Shown here piece after piece: positions 28,055 to 38,379 of a stretch of DNA of 64,000 bases (position 1 is its first letter; every line of letters begins with the position of its first letter). A program made the position numbers and the translations under genes. The notes under the pieces were generated by a model, which did not search any database, had not been told where the DNA came from, and saw only the letters and a list, made by a program, of their open reading frames with translations. The stretch comes from Nitrospirillum iridis. Lineage in GTDB: Bacteria > Pseudomonadota > Alphaproteobacteria > Azospirillales > Azospirillaceae. The stretch is from NCBI RefSeq assembly GCF_014205765.1, contig NZ_JACIIZ010000012.1, positions 124,001-188,000 on the forward strand, written 5' to 3'.

Positions 28055-29179
28055 TCAGACACGCATCGGCATCAGGACATAGAGGGCCGAGCCGTCGGCC
28101 ACGTCGCGCACCACGGTGGGCGACCCGGCGTCGGCCAGGGTGAAGCGCACGCCGTCGCCCTCGATCTGCTGGGTGATGTCCAGCAGGTAGCGGCTGTTGA
28201 AGCCGATCTCCAGCGCGGTGTTGTCGTAGCTGACCTCGATCTCCTCGGTCGCGGACCCCGCCTCGGGGCTGGAGGCCGACAGGGTCAGGATGCCCCGGTC
28301 CAGGCTGAGCTTCACCGCGCGACTCTTTTCCGTGGAGATGGTGGCGACACGGTCGACAGCGGCGGCGAACTGGCCGGCGTTGACCTCCATCACCTTGTCG
28401 TTGCCCGTGGGGATGACGCGCTCATAGTCGGGGAAGGTGCCGTCGATCAGCTTGCTGGTCAGCACGATGCTGTCGAAGGCGAAGCGCACCTTGGTGTCGG
28501 ACAGCTGCACCTCAATGCGGTCCGCCGCCTCGTCCAGCAGCTTGCGCACCTCGATCACCGTCTTGCGCGGGATGATGACGCCGGGGATGCCGCTGGCGCC
28601 GTCCGGCAGCGCCATCTCCACCCGGGCCAGGCGATGGCCGTCGGTGGCCACGGCGCGCAGCACGGGGATCTCGGCGGCACCGTTCTTGGCCTTGGAGGCG
28701 TGCAGGTAGATGCCGTTCAGGTAGTAGCGCGTCTCCTCGGTGGAGATGGCGAACTTGGTGCGGTCCACCAGCATCTTCAGGTCGCTGGCCGACAGGGTGA
28801 AGCGGTGACCGCTGTCGCCGCCGGCCATCACCGGGAAGTCCTCCACCGGCAGGGCGCCCAGGCGGAACTGCGACCGGCCGGACCGCAGGGTCAGCGTGTC
28901 GGCGGTGAAGTCCAGTTCCACCTGGCTGCCGTCCGGCAACTTGCGGGCGATGTCGTACAGGGTGTGGGCGGGGGCGGTGGCGGAACCGGGGCGCGCGATG
29001 TCGGCCGGCACGGATTCCACGATCTCCAGATCCATGTCGGTGGCGGTCAGCGCCAGCTCACCGTTTTCCGCCTTCAGCAGGACGTTGGACAGGATCGGAA
29101 TGGTGTTCCGACGCTCCACCACGCTCTGAACATGACCGAGAGACCGGAGCAACGCCGCGCGTTCGATGGTGATCTTCAT
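28055..29179 (-). CDS. dnaN: DNA polymerase III beta subunit (sliding clamp)
   Basis: A 374-residue ring-forming processivity clamp with three repeats of the clamp fold. It begins MKITIERAALLRSLGHVQSVVERRNTIPIL, the family start. A conserved RYYLNGIYLH lies mid-protein, and the protein ends YVLMPMRV, the partner-binding C-terminal groove. The 222-base gap to dnaA is GC-rich and holds no further gene. Confidence 0.98.
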   Translation of the reverse strand: MKITIERAALLRSLGHVQSVVERRNTIPILSNVLLKAENGELALTATDMDLEIVESVPADIARPGSATAPAHTLYDIARKLPDGSQVELDFTADTLTLRSGRSQFRLGALPVEDFPVMAGGDSGHRFTLSASDLKMLVDRTKFAISTEETRYYLNGIYLHASKAKNGAAEIPVLRAVATDGHRLARVEMALPDGASGIPGVIIPRKTVIEVRKLLDEAADRIEVQLSDTKVRFAFDSIVLTSKLIDGTFPDYERVIPTGNDKVMEVNAGQFAAAVDRVATISTEKSRAVKLSLDRGILTLSASSPEAGSATEEIEVSYDNTALEIGFNSRYLLDITQQIEGDGVRFTLADAGSPTVVRDVADGSALYVLMPMRV

Positions 29180-29401
29180 GCCGTTCCGCTTGTGCTGACC
29201 CGCGGCCCCCTGGGGCGCGGCTGATTGTTTGCCTTAATTCCCCCAAAGCCCCCCCACAGGGCCCGGAAAAAGGGGTGCTCACCATAGCACAAGCCCAGCA
29301 CCTGGACAGCGTTTTCGACCGATTCCAGGGGGTTTCGGAAGGCCGAGTCGCGACCTGGCCGAAAGGGGTGCGCCGGGGCCGGACGCCCCGGATAAAAAGC
29401 C

Positions 29402-30913
29402 TCAGCCTTCGAGCATCCGGCGCAGCAGCTCCACGTCTTCGGAGAAGGTGGGGTCGGTGGCGCACAGCTCTTCCACCTTGCGCACGGCGTGCATCACGGT
29501 GGTGTGGTCGCGGTCGCCGAACTTGCGCCCGATCTCGGGCAGGGAGCGGGAGGTCAGCTGCTTGGAGAGGTACATGGCCACCTGGCGGGGGCGGGCCACG
29601 GCGCGGGCGCGGCGGGCGGAACTCATGTCCGCCAGACGGATGTTGTAGTGCTCCGCCACCTTCTTCTGGATTTCCTCGATGGTCACCCGGCGGTTGCTGG
29701 CGCGCAGCAGGTCGTGCAGCACTTCCTGGCTGCTTTCCAGGGTGATGGCGCGGCCCACCAGCTCGGCATGCGCCACGATGCGGTTCAGGGCCCCTTCCAG
29801 CTCACGCACATTGGACGTGATCTTGTGGGCCAGGAATTCCAGCACCTTCAGCGGAATCTGCACCCGCATCTGCTCGCCCTTGGACTGCAGGATGCCCAGG
29901 CGCAGCTCATACGTCGTCGGGTGGATGTCGGCCACCAGCCCCCAGCCGAGGCGGGAGCGCAGACGCTCCTCCATGCCTTCCAGGTCGGACGGGCTCTTGT
30001 CGGCGGAGATGATGACCTGGCGGTTCTGGTCCACCAGGGCGTTGAAGGTGTGGAAGAACTCTTCCTGGGTGCTGTCCTTGCCGCTGATGAACTGAACGTC
30101 GTCGATCATCAGCACGTCGACGGAGCGGAACTGCTCCTTGAACGCCATCGTGTCCTTGTACCGAAGCGCCCGGATGAACTGGTACATGAACTTTTCCGCC
30201 GACAGATAGATCACCCGGCGGGCGGGGTCCTTCTTGCGGATGTGCCAGGCGATGGCGTGCATCAGATGGGTCTTGCCCAGGCCCACGCCACCGTAAAGGA
30301 ACAGCGGATTGAAGGTCACGGCGTTGGCGTCGGCCACGCGGCGGGCGGCGGCGAAGGCCAGCTCGTTGGGCTTGCCCACCACGAAATTCTCGAAGGTGAA
30401 GCGGGGATCCAGCAACGCCGATACGTCGTCGCGCTCCTCGCCCAGGCCATTGCCACCAATGAAGACCGGCAGGGGCGGCGCTTCGGGCGCCCCGGAATAC
30501 GCGGCGGCGGCCCCGGGCGCCTCATGGGACGGGAACCGGTCGGCGCCCCCCTCGGCAGCGGACCCGAAATCGACGGAGGCGTTGGCCGCACCGCGCGGCG
30601 CCGCGTTCAGGCGGCTGCCCCCCGTGGGGGAGCCAAGGGCGGCGGCATCGGTGCGCGGCGGCGCGACGACGATCTCCACCGACTGGACGCCGGGATTCTC
30701 CCCCGTCCACAAGGCCCGGATGCGGTCGGCGTAATGGGTGCGGATCCAGTCGCGCATGAAGCGCGTGGGCACGACGATGCGCACCTGGCCGCCGATGAAA
30801 TCCTCGACGGTCAACGGCTTCAGCCAGCTGCGATACGCGGTTTCACCCACCTCGTCCTTAAGGCGCCCGCTGACACGCGCCCATTGCTGATCCAGAGATG
30901 CCTGAACCGACAT
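29402..30913 (-). CDS. dnaA: Chromosomal replication initiator DnaA
   Basis: A 503-residue AAA+ initiator that opens oriC. Domain I (about 1-80) interacts with DnaB, followed by a variable Ala/Pro/Gly linker (about 85-170). The AAA+ domain carries Walker A ([10 protein letters not shown] near 200), Walker B (MIDDVQFI) and the sensor 1 region. Domain IV has the signature [16 protein letters not shown] and [14 protein letters not shown] 30913 ([11 protein letters not shown]) with GGAG about 10 bases upstream is preferred to the longer frame that starts at 30955. Confidence 0.97.
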   Translation of the reverse strand: MSVQASLDQQWARVSGRLKDEVGETAYRSWLKPLTVEDFIGGQVRIVVPTRFMRDWIRTHYADRIRALWTGENPGVQSVEIVVAPPRTDAAALGSPTGGSRLNAAPRGAANASVDFGSAAEGGADRFPSHEAPGAAAAYSGAPEAPPLPVFIGGNGLGEERDDVSALLDPRFTFENFVVGKPNELAFAAARRVADANAVTFNPLFLYGGVGLGKTHLMHAIAWHIRKKDPARRVIYLSAEKFMYQFIRALRYKDTMAFKEQFRSVDVLMIDDVQFISGKDSTQEEFFHTFNALVDQNRQVIISADKSPSDLEGMEERLRSRLGWGLVADIHPTTYELRLGILQSKGEQMRVQIPLKVLEFLAHKITSNVRELEGALNRIVAHAELVGRAITLESSQEVLHDLLRASNRRVTIEEIQKKVAEHYNIRLADMSSARRARAVARPRQVAMYLSKQLTSRSLPEIGRKFGDRDHTTVMHAVRKVEELCATDPTFSEDVELLRRMLEG

Positions 30914-31700
30914 TCCCGCTTCGCTCCTGCCCCAACGCCTTCCGGACCCGGACAATCAATTTCACGACACAACCGGCCAACGACAGCCGGCCCGACGCCG
31001 GATCAAATCGGACCAGAACCTTATGGCGGGACGCCCCATTCACCCCCAGGGACCAAAAGCCCGGGGGCCGGAGTCCGGGTGACGGCATGAGGGCCGATCA
31101 TAAAGCGGGGGTCGGCCGGACACAGCCGGCATGACGGATAGTGTGGGCTGGAACCCTATCGGGCCCACCCTCACCAACTCCGCCCAAACCTCGCTTCGTC
31201 AGCCCCCGCCGCCAGCCCTGTCCCGGCCGGTTCCGTGACCGCCTTTCCTCCCACCGGACTGGCTCATCCCGGGCTTACGGGGCATCGCCCCTGCCCCGTC
31301 CGGCACCATTCCGCTGAAATAACAGGCAGACCCAAACCCAGACACGCAAACAAAACCGCGCGTCTTACGGGATTCATTTTAAAGAATCTCCCGCAGACAC
31401 ATGATCTTCTTCAAAGATTCAGAAATCTACCGTCGCCAGAGTGACGTCGAACGCCAAGCGTCGCCATCAATATACATCTGCCATCGGTCTGCGCGGGCGT
31501 TACCGCCGCTTTGATTACTTCATCGTGGAGAACGATCCCGCACATCCGCAGATGCTAGTCGGGCCGTCGGGGACTCGCAATAGGCTCGAAAAGGGAACAA
31601 ACAAAAAAGACCGAATGATGCTCGCGAGCCCCGCCCCAAACCAACCCTTTGGACTATTCTTTAAGAATAAGGGGAGCGTAAACGTAGTAACAGATCGCAG
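30914..31700. other. Long non-coding region between dnaA and rpsT
   Basis: Nearly 800 bases with no convincing gene. The part 31310-31700 is markedly AT-richer than the rest of the window. It has two related palindromes: GATTC-attttaaa-GAATC around 31371-31388, and TATTCTT-T-AAGAATA around 31655-31669 nested in CCCTT/AAGGG. A GAATCT/AGATTC pair (31384-31421) could fold alternatively with the first. No DnaA box cluster was found. The 88-codon frame at 31441-31707 has no ribosome site or recognisable product. Confidence 0.5.
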
Positions 31701-31747
31701 GAAATGAAAGGGCCGCAGTCCCGCCGTTACCCGGCAGGACGCGGCCC
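31701..31747 (-). terminator. Intrinsic terminator of rpsT
   Basis: On the minus strand GGGCCGC...GCGGCCC (31741-31747 and 31710-31716) with further inner pairing (TCCTGCCG/CGGCGGGA) is followed by a T-rich CTTTCATTTC. It lies about 100 bases after rpsT. Confidence 0.75.
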
Positions 31748-31843
31748 TCGCAAACTTCCACGGGGCAAGAGCTGGGACCTCCACCTCGGCCGACAAGCGC
31801 TCTTTAAGGGGCGCCTGAAACGGTCGCGGTGGCGGCCGGCTTA

Positions 31844-32107
31844 TCAGCCCAGAGCGTTGATGCGGATGGACAGACGGGAGAGCTTGCGCGACACGGTGTT
31901 CCGGTGCAGCACGCCCTTGGAGACGCCGCGCATCAGTTCCGGCTGGGCCTGCTTGTAGGCCTCGGCGGCGGCGGACTTGTCGCCGGCTTCCAGCGCCAGC
32001 TCGACCTTCTTCACGAAGGTGCGGATACGGGACACGCGGGCCCGGTTGACTTCGGTACGAACTTCCGTCTGACGGATGCGCTTTTCAGCGGACTTATGAT
32101 TAGCCAT
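31844..32107 (-). CDS. rpsT: 30S ribosomal protein S20
   Basis: An 87-residue basic three-helix protein binding 16S rRNA. It begins [17 protein letters not shown] and has the family [19 protein letters not shown] and [16 protein letters not shown] segments. The ATG at 32107 fits the family exactly; the upstream extension is not conserved. It commonly neighbours dnaA in this class. Confidence 0.98.
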   Translation of the reverse strand: MANHKSAEKRIRQTEVRTEVNRARVSRIRTFVKKVELALEAGDKSAAAEAYKQAQPELMRGVSKGVLHRNTVSRKLSRLSIRINALG

Positions 32108-32380
32108 GACAAACCCTTTTCGAACACGACCCTTGCCGTGGAAGGCCGGGCTTATACCCCCTCCCCACGGAACCGTCAAGCGGCACGGCCCTAAAAACGA
32201 GACCACACTAGACCAAAATCAGCCGCGCACGCCCCTGCTTTGGGCATCCCCGCCCCCCGGATTCAACGAATCTAAAGCCAGGCGTCCCCGATTCTGTCGC
32301 AACACCCCAAGATGATGCGTGTTTTACTTGATATACCTACCGTCCCTTGGGCCTTCGGCGGAGCCGTCTTTCACGCCCTG

Positions 32381-32761
32381 TCATTGCGGGCGCAGGACGA
32401 AGCGCACCATGGTTTCGGCCTGCCGGCCGGCCCCATCCCGAGTCGCCGTGATCTCCAGCCGCTCCCCTTCGCGGGCCCAGCGGCCCGGTCCGGCCGGCCG
32501 CCATCCCAGCTGGGGCAGGGTCTGGGTGTAGAAGGCGGTGATGGCGTCGGCGCTGACATCGCCCCGGGCCGCCGACTCGACGATACGACCCTCGGGCTGG
32601 TCGAAAACGATGGCGTCATTGGCTGGCGCCGTCAGCCCCGGCATGAGGGGCAGATCCTCCACGCCCGGCACGAACCCTGGTTCCGCCGGCCCCGCCAGGC
32701 CGGGAGTGGCGGCCATGAGCAGCAGGGCGGCGGAAAGGACGGCGGCAAGGACAAGGCGCAT
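32381..32761 (-). CDS. Small periplasmic protein of unknown function
   Basis: A 126-residue protein with a clear signal peptide (RLVLAAVLSAALLLMAATPGLA). The mature part runs FDQPEGRIVESAARGDVSADAITAFYTQTLPQLGW and then R-W-REGERLEI-ATRDG, a pattern I associate with small periplasmic proteins of Rhodospirillales without assigned function. The start at 32761 was chosen for the signal peptide; the longer frame adds unlikely sequence. It is 84 bases after mutM on the same strand and may share its transcript. Confidence 0.7.
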   Translation of the reverse strand: MRLVLAAVLSAALLLMAATPGLAGPAEPGFVPGVEDLPLMPGLTAPANDAIVFDQPEGRIVESAARGDVSADAITAFYTQTLPQLGWRPAGPGRWAREGERLEITATRDGAGRQAETMVRFVLRPQ

Positions 32762-32845
32762 CGGGTTTCCCGGGATCACACGCGGATCAGCAGGCCTTAG
32801 GGTGCCCCAGGGCCCGGTGGCGGGCAACGCCCAAGGCCGCATGCG

Positions 32846-33703
32846 TCAACGCTGGCGCCGCGCGCAATAGAAGCTGGACCGGCCGGACTGCACCAGCCGA
32901 CGCACGCCCCCCGTGCGCGCGATATCGCAATCGCAACCGGGGCAGGCCTCCCCCTCCCGGCCATAGACGGCGAAGGAGTGCTGGAAGTAGCCCAGCTCGC
33001 CATCCGACTGGACATAGTCGCGCAGGGAGCTGCCACCGGCGGCGATGGCTTCGGTCAAAACGTCGCGGATGGCCGGCACCAGGCGCTGGGCGTCCTTGCC
33101 CGCCACGCTGGCGGCGGAGCGTTCCGGGCTGATGCCGGACCGGAACAGCGCCTCGCAGACATAGATGTTGCCCAGGCCGGCTACCACCCGCTGGTCCAGC
33201 AGCGCCGCCTTGATGGGCGTCATCTTGCCGGCCAAGCGGGCGGACAGCGTGTCCGCGTCGAACGCGTTGCCCAACGGCTCCGGCCCCAGCTTGGCCAGCA
33301 GGGGATGGCTGTCCAGGGCGCCGTCGGCGACAAGATCCATGAGGCCGAAGCGCCGGGGATCGTTGAAGGTGACGACGGCGCCGTCGTCCGTTTCCATGAC
33401 CACGTGGTCATGGGCGCCCGGCGTGCCCGCCGGCCCCCGGCTGACCACCATGCTGCCGGACATGCCCAGATGGATGAGCAGCGTGTCCTCCCCCCCACCG
33501 GACACCCCGTCCAGGCGCACCAGCACGTACTTGGCCCGGCGGCCGATGCTGGCCACGCGCCGGCCCGTCAGGCGCTGGACGAAGCCGGCGGGGAAGGGCT
33601 GGCGCAGGTTGGGGCGATGCTGGGCCACGCGCACCAGGGTGCGGCCCTCCATCTTCAGGGCCAGGCCCCGGGCCACGGTTTCGACCTCGGGCAATTCAGG
33701 CAT
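32846..33703 (-). CDS. mutM: Formamidopyrimidine-DNA glycosylase (Fpg/MutM)
   Basis: A 285-residue bifunctional glycosylase/lyase removing 8-oxoguanine. It starts [14 protein letters not shown], with catalytic Pro2 and Glu3, and has the [10 protein letters not shown] and [20 protein letters not shown] segments. The C-terminal zinc finger begins CPGCDCDI but ends FYCARRQR. The fourth zinc Cys, expected in a C-P-x-C-Q-R ending, is Arg here (CGC instead of TGC). An extra Cys occurs in CPGCDC. Finger stability may therefore be altered. Confidence 0.93.
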   Translation of the reverse strand: MPELPEVETVARGLALKMEGRTLVRVAQHRPNLRQPFPAGFVQRLTGRRVASIGRRAKYVLVRLDGVSGGGEDTLLIHLGMSGSMVVSRGPAGTPGAHDHVVMETDDGAVVTFNDPRRFGLMDLVADGALDSHPLLAKLGPEPLGNAFDADTLSARLAGKMTPIKAALLDQRVVAGLGNIYVCEALFRSGISPERSAASVAGKDAQRLVPAIRDVLTEAIAAGGSSLRDYVQSDGELGYFQHSFAVYGREGEACPGCDCDIARTGGVRRLVQSGRSSFYCARRQR

Positions 33704-33740
33704 GGCGGCGCTTTCAGGCTGACGGGCGGAATGACGGGGA

Positions 33741-34172
33741 TCAGAGGTGGATAAGATGGGCGCCCGCAGGGGTCGCCTGCAACAGCGTGACCACGCCCGC
33801 CGTCTCCACCGTCACATCGGACCGCAAGGCCGGCCTGTCCAGGCCCAGGACGCGCCAGCCCATCTCGCAGGCGATGACGCGCACCCCCAGCGGCGTCAGC
33901 GACTCGACCAGCTCGGCCAGGGTGGCGACGTTGGTGGCGGCGTACTGGCGTTCCCGCTCCACCGGCGCCGCGCCGTCGTCGGCCGCCTCCAGGCCCGTCC
34001 AACCGTCATCCGCCAGCAGGAAGCGCAGCGCCCGGCCGGTGACGAACAGCAGGGTCGGGCGGCCGATGGCCGCCGCCGCCGTGGCCAGGACCAGGGCGTA
34101 GTGCACCCGGTCGAAGCCACCAGACTGCAGCACGATGGACAGGGCCACCGGGGAGTGGTCAGGGGCGCTCAC
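33741..34172 (-). CDS. DsrE/DsrF-like family protein
   Basis: A 143-residue protein starting at GTG 34172, whose GTGA overlaps the moeB stop by four bases, indicating translational coupling. It has the DsrE-like Rossmannoid pattern: [28 protein letters not shown], then [14 protein letters not shown], and a C-terminal [26 protein letters not shown] Cys in IACEMGW is where sulfur-transfer relatives carry one. Coupling to a MoeB/ThiF enzyme hints at a role in sulfur handling; the substrate is unknown. Confidence 0.7.
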   Translation of the reverse strand: MSAPDHSPVALSIVLQSGGFDRVHYALVLATAAAAIGRPTLLFVTGRALRFLLADDGWTGLEAADDGAAPVERERQYAATNVATLAELVESLTPLGVRVIACEMGWRVLGLDRPALRSDVTVETAGVVTLLQATPAGAHLIHL

Positions 34173-34984
34173 GTCGGTGCCCCCGCCGGCGGTGCCGCCT
34201 CGCCCGGCAGGGCCGTGATCGTCGGATGCGCGCCGCACAGGGGGCAATCAGGGTCCGGCTTCACCCGCACGGTGCGGAAGCTGGCCGCCAGGGCGTCATA
34301 GAGCATGAGGCGGCCCGACAGGCTGTCGCCGATGCCCAGCAGTTCCTTCAGCACCTCCAGCGCCTGCAGCGAGCCTACGGTGCCGGCCAGCGCGCCCAGC
34401 ACGCCGGCCTCCGAGCATGACGGCACCAGGCCTGGCGGCGGCGGCTCGGGAAAAACACAGCGATAGCACGGGTGGGGGGCGCCCAAATGGGCCTTGAAGG
34501 TCGAAATCTGGCCGTCGAAGCGCAGCATGGCCGCCGACACCAGCGTGCGCCCGACCAGATAGCAGGCGTCGTTCAGCAGGAAGCGGGTGGCGAAATTATC
34601 CGACCCGTCGGCGACGATGTCATAGGCGGCGATCAGGTCGCGGACATTGCCGGGGCCCAGGCGGGTGCGGTGCACCTCCACCACCACATCGGGGTTGATG
34701 GCGCGCAGGCGGGCGGCGGCGCTGTCCACCTTGGCTTGGCCCACTGAGGCCATGTCGTGCACCACCTGCCGCTGCAGGTTGGACAGGTCCACCGTGTCGT
34801 CGTCGACGATGCCGATGCGCCCCACCCCGGCCGCGGCCAGGTACAGCAGCAAGGGCGCCCCCAGGCCGCCGGCGCCCACCACCAGCACGGACCCGGCCAG
34901 CAGGCGCGCCTGCCCCTCGCCCCCAACCTCCTTCAGGATGATGTGGCGGGAATAGCGCTCGATCTGGGAATCGTTGAAGTCCAT
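34169..34984 (-). CDS. moeB: MoeB/ThiF-type adenylyltransferase
   Basis: A 271-residue E1-like enzyme that adenylates the C-terminus of a ubiquitin-fold sulfur carrier (MoaD, or ThiS) for molybdopterin or thiamine synthesis. It shows RYSRHIILKEVGGEGQ, the nucleotide loop VVGAGGLGAPLLLYLAAAG, DDDTVDLSNLQRQ and DGSDNFATRFLLNDA. The zinc-binding CYRC and CPLC pairs are intact. No rhodanese domain is fused. MoeB versus ThiF cannot be settled from sequence alone; overall features favour MoeB. Confidence 0.88.
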   Translation of the reverse strand: MDFNDSQIERYSRHIILKEVGGEGQARLLAGSVLVVGAGGLGAPLLLYLAAAGVGRIGIVDDDTVDLSNLQRQVVHDMASVGQAKVDSAAARLRAINPDVVVEVHRTRLGPGNVRDLIAAYDIVADGSDNFATRFLLNDACYLVGRTLVSAAMLRFDGQISTFKAHLGAPHPCYRCVFPEPPPPGLVPSCSEAGVLGALAGTVGSLQALEVLKELLGIGDSLSGRLMLYDALAASFRTVRVKPDPDCPLCGAHPTITALPGEAAPPAGAPT

Positions 34985-35120
34985 GGCGGTGTCTTGAGTT
35001 GCCTCAAACGCCGGCGGGGCATCCGCCCCTTGGCTCGTCCTCGCTTTCCGGTCCGCTGACGCTCCCCGGAAAGCTCCGGCGGCCGCAGTCGCGGCCTAGG
35101 TGAAATGACAAATGACAGTA

Positions 35121-35146
35121 GGGGGCCGGCGCTGTGACCGGCCCCC
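35121..35146 (-). terminator. Hairpin terminator after cysK
   Basis: A perfect 9-bp GC-rich stem (GGGGGCCGG and its complement) with an eight-base loop lies eight bases past the cysK stop on the minus strand. The U tract is weak (TACTGTCATTTG). It probably separates cysK from moeB. Confidence 0.6.
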
Positions 35147-35153
35147 TTGATCC

Positions 35154-36119
35154 TCAATCCAGGCCGTCGAACAGGCCGGTGGACAGATAGCGTTCGGCGA
35201 AGCTGGGCAGGATCACGACGATCTGCTTGCCCTCGTTCTCCGGGCGCTGGCCCAGTTCGATGGCGGCGGCCAGGGCGGCGCCGGAGCTGATGCCGACGGC
35301 GACGCCTTCCAGCTTGGCCACCTCGCGCGCCGTTTCGAACGCGCGCTGGTTGGAGATGCGCAGCACCTCATCGATCAGATGGGTGTCCAGGATGTCGGGC
35401 ACGAAGCCGGCGCCGATCCCCTGGATCTTATGGGGGCCAGGCAGGCCGCCGGACAGGACGGGGCTGTCTTCCGGCTCCACCGCCACCGCCTTGAAGCTGG
35501 GCTTGCGTTCCTTGATAACGCTGGCGACACCGGTCAACGTGCCGCCGGTGCCCACGCCGGAAATCAGGAAATCCACGGTGCCGGCGGTGTCGTTCCAGAT
35601 TTCCTCCGCCGTGGTGCGGCGGTGGATTTCCGGGTTCGCCGGGTTCTTGAACTGCTGCAGGATGTAGGCGTCGCTGGCCTCGGCCGCCAACTCCTCCGCC
35701 TTGGCGATGGCGCCCTTCATGCCCTGGGCCGGCGGGGTCAGCACGATCTCCGCGCCCAGCAGCTTCAGCATGCGGCGGCGTTCCACCGACATGCTCTCCG
35801 GCATGGTCAGGATCAGGCGGTAGCCCTTGGCCGCCGCCACGAAGGCCAGCGCGATGCCGGTATTGCCCGACGTCGGCTCGATCAGCAGGGTGCGGCCAGG
35901 TGAGATGCGGCCATCGGCTTCCGCCGCTTCCACCATGGCCAGGCCGATGCGGTCCTTCACGCTGGACAGCGGATTGAAGAACTCGCACTTGCCGATGATG
36001 TCGGCCTTCACGCCGTGGGCCGCCCCCAGGCGCTTCAGGCGCACCAGCGGGGTGGCGCCCACGGTTTCCAGGATGCTGTCGTAAACACGGCCGCGGAAGG
36101 TGGCGGTAAGGTCAGCCAT
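35154..36119 (-). CDS. cysK: Cysteine synthase A (O-acetylserine sulfhydrylase)
   Basis: A 321-residue PLP enzyme making cysteine from O-acetylserine and sulfide. The PLP Lys lies in [11 protein letters not shown] near residue 50, with the Asn-loop [10 protein letters not shown] near 85, the phosphate loop [10 protein letters not shown] near 187 and the C-terminal SSGAA region. It lies 18 bases downstream of an Rrf2 regulator, the arrangement seen for cysteine-responsive control. Confidence 0.96.
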   Translation of the reverse strand: MADLTATFRGRVYDSILETVGATPLVRLKRLGAAHGVKADIIGKCEFFNPLSSVKDRIGLAMVEAAEADGRISPGRTLLIEPTSGNTGIALAFVAAAKGYRLILTMPESMSVERRRMLKLLGAEIVLTPPAQGMKGAIAKAEELAAEASDAYILQQFKNPANPEIHRRTTAEEIWNDTAGTVDFLISGVGTGGTLTGVASVIKERKPSFKAVAVEPEDSPVLSGGLPGPHKIQGIGAGFVPDILDTHLIDEVLRISNQRAFETAREVAKLEGVAVGISSGAALAAAIELGQRPENEGKQIVVILPSFAERYLSTGLFDGLD

Positions 36120-36137
36120 GGTGGGCTCCGTTTTCAG

Positions 36138-36605
36138 TTAGATGCTGAAGTCCAGCTTGTGGGTCGCTTCGCTTTCGATGCCGGCGCGATGGGCGCGCAG
36201 GCACAAATCCTCGATGGTGGTCTGATCCAGGCGGCGCATGCAGTCCTCCTGCAATTCGGCCCACAGGGGGCGCACCACCTGGCGGCCCAGCTCCGCCCCC
36301 ACCGCTTCTTCGATGGGGTCGGTCGCCTGTTCCAGGGCGCGGACGATGCGCACGATCTCGCCCACCGTGATGCGGCGCCGCTCCCGCGCCAGGCGGTAGC
36401 CGCCGCGGGGGCCGCGCACGCCCGCCAGGATACCCGCCCGCACCAGGGCTTGCAGCACCTGTTCCAGGTACCGTTTAGGAATGCCTTGGCGCGCCGTGAT
36501 CTCACCGGACTGCACCGGTTCCGACCCGGCGTTGTAGGCGATGTCCAGCACCACCTCGATGGCGAACATCAGCTTCTTGGAAATCCGCAGCATCCCTTCC
36601 CCCAT
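36138..36605 (-). CDS. Rrf2-family transcriptional regulator (CymR-like)
   Basis: 155 residues. The N-terminal winged helix has LMFAIEVVLDIAYNAG, ITARQGIPKRYLEQVLQALVRAGIL and the wing GVRGPRGGYRLAR. The C-terminal part has only two Cys (EDCMRR, DLCLRA), not the three-Cys cluster of iron-sulfur members such as IscR, so a CymR-type role in cysteine metabolism is likelier. It is directly upstream of cysK. Two in-frame ATGs (36605, 36593) are possible; the first is used here. Confidence 0.85.
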   Translation of the reverse strand: MGEGMLRISKKLMFAIEVVLDIAYNAGSEPVQSGEITARQGIPKRYLEQVLQALVRAGILAGVRGPRGGYRLARERRRITVGEIVRIVRALEQATDPIEEAVGAELGRQVVRPLWAELQEDCMRRLDQTTIEDLCLRAHRAGIESEATHKLDFSI

Positions 36606-36610
36606 TTTTT

Positions 36611-37081
36611 TCAGCCCGCCTTGTGAGCGGCCACACCGGTGGACCCGAAACCACCAGCGCCCCGGGCCGTCTCATCCAGGTTATCAACCTCGTTCCATTG
36701 GACGCGTTCGTGTCGGGCGATCACCATCTGGGCGATGCGCATGCCGCGTTCGACGGTGAAGGGCTGCTCGCCCAAATTCACCAGGATGACGCCCACCTCA
36801 CCGCGATAGTCGGCATCGACCGTACCCGGCGCGTTCAGCACCGTCACGCCATTCTTCAGCGCCAAGCCTGACCGTGGGCGCACCTGCGCCTCGAAGCCCA
36901 CCGGCAGGGAAATGGCCAAGCCCGTGGGCACCAGCGCGCGACCCTGGGGCGCGATCACGACCGGGGCCGACACGGCGGCCAGCAGGTCCAGGCCGGCGGC
37001 CTGGGCGGTGGCGTAGGCGGGCAGGTCCAGATCCTTGCCATGGGGCAGACGGGTGACGGCGACGGTGACGGGTGAAGTCAT
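36611..37081 (-). CDS. dut: dUTP diphosphatase (dUTPase)
   Basis: A 156-residue trimeric enzyme hydrolysing dUTP to dUMP, keeping uracil out of DNA. All five motifs are visible: [39 protein letters not shown] and [10 protein letters not shown]. The ATG at 37081 overlaps the coaBC stop by the usual ATGA. The regulator gene follows five bases after the stop. Confidence 0.97.
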   Translation of the reverse strand: MTSPVTVAVTRLPHGKDLDLPAYATAQAAGLDLLAAVSAPVVIAPQGRALVPTGLAISLPVGFEAQVRPRSGLALKNGVTVLNAPGTVDADYRGEVGVILVNLGEQPFTVERGMRIAQMVIARHERVQWNEVDNLDETARGAGGFGSTGVAAHKAG

Positions 37082-38379
37082 CAAACAGCTTCCGATGTGG
37101 CGGTGGCGGAGGGGTCAAACGTATCGGCGATGGCCTGGGCCAGGCGCTGGGCCACCGCCGTCTTGGACAGGCGCGGCCATGCCTCAGGGGCGGCGTCGCG
37201 GCGCAGCAGGTGCACCTGGTTGTCGTCGCCACCGAAGGTGCCGGTGCCCGTCGCCACGTCGTTGGCGACGATCCAGTCACAGCCCTTCTTCGCCAGCTTG
37301 GCGGCGGCATAGGTCAGCACGTCGCGCGTCTCGGCGGCGAAGCCCACCACCAGGCGGGGCCGCCGGGGGCCGGGCTGGGACAGGGTGGCCAGGATGTCCG
37401 GGTTTTCGGCCAAGGCCAGGGTCGGTGGGCCGTCCGGGCCCTTCTTGACCTTGTCGCCGGCGGCCGTGGCCACGCGCCAGTCGGCCACGGCGGCGGCGCA
37501 GACGGCGATATCGGCCGGCCCGGCAGGCGTTTGGACGGCCGCCAGACTGGCGGCCAGCATCTCCGCCGCCGTCTCCACCCGCACCACGCGGACACCGGGC
37601 GGGTCGGCCAAGGTGACGGGGCCGCTGATCAACGTCACATCGGCGCCCAGGGCGGCCAGGGCGGCCGCCACGGCATGGCCCTGCTTGCCGGAGGAGCGGT
37701 TGGCGATGTAGCGGACGGGATCGATGGGTTCATGGGTGGGGCCGCTGGTCACCACGGCGCGCCGCCCCGCTAAAGGCTTCGGCGCCGCCCCCTCCGCGAA
37801 AAAACCGGCTATGGCGGCCAGGATCTCCGCCGGTTCCACCATGCGGCCGGAACCCACCTCGCCGCAGGCCATGTCGCCGGCGGCCGGCCCCAGGCGGCGG
37901 ACGCCGCGCTGTTCCAGGGTGCGGACATTGGCCTGGGTCGCGGGATTGCCCCACATCATCACATTCATGGCCGGCACCACCATCACCGGCTTGTCGGTCG
38001 CCAACAGGGCCGTCGTGGCCAAATCGTTGGCCATGCCGGCGGCCATGCGCGCCAGGATGTCGGCGCTGGCCGGGGCCACCACCACCAGATCCGCCTCACG
38101 CGACAGGCGGATGTGCCCCATTTCCGATTCGTCGGTCAGGGAGAACAGGTCGGTGTAGACCTTTTCCTCCGACAGGGCGGCGACCGACAGCGGCGTCACG
38201 AACTGCTGGGCGGAGTCGGTCAGCACCGCACGGACGCGCACGCCCCGTTCCTTCAGCCGGCGGATCAGTTCCAGGCATTTATAGGCGGCGATGCCGCCGG
38301 AAATGACCAGCAGAACGCGCTTGCCATCAAGAACGCTGAAATCCGGGGCGCTGACGTCAGCCAAGGGAACACCTGTCAC
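37081..38379 (-). CDS. coaBC: Bifunctional phosphopantothenoylcysteine decarboxylase / phosphopantothenate-cysteine ligase
   Basis: A 432-residue flavoprotein of coenzyme A synthesis. The N-terminal CoaC half has [21 protein letters not shown], the [18 protein letters not shown] active-site region and the PAMNVMMW motif. The C-terminal CoaB half begins near residue 205 with [29 protein letters not shown] and includes AAVADWR. It uses cysteine, so its place beside cysK and the Rrf2 regulator is metabolically sensible. The start is a GTG at 38379; no strong ribosome site is seen. Confidence 0.95.
   Translation of the reverse strand: MTGVPLADVSAPDFSVLDGKRVLLVISGGIAAYKCLELIRRLKERGVRVRAVLTDSAQQFVTPLSVAALSEEKVYTDLFSLTDESEMGHIRLSREADLVVVAPASADILARMAAGMANDLATTALLATDKPVMVVPAMNVMMWGNPATQANVRTLEQRGVRRLGPAAGDMACGEVGSGRMVEPAEILAAIAGFFAEGAAPKPLAGRRAVVTSGPTHEPIDPVRYIANRSSGKQGHAVAAALAALGADVTLISGPVTLADPPGVRVVRVETAAEMLAASLAAVQTPAGPADIAVCAAAVADWRVATAAGDKVKKGPDGPPTLALAENPDILATLSQPGPRRPRLVVGFAAETRDVLTYAAAKLAKKGCDWIVANDVATGTGTFGGDDNQVHLLRRDAAPEAWPRLSKTAVAQRLAQAIADTFDPSATATSEAV

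Noticed and set aside
31441..31707. An 88-codon frame in the dnaA-rpsT gap
   Set aside because: GTG start without ribosome site, no recognisable motifs, and it runs into the rpsT terminator.
30914..31843. The replication origin next to dnaA
   Set aside because: No DnaA box cluster was found; in many alphaproteobacteria oriC is not beside dnaA. Only the AT-rich palindromes are reported.
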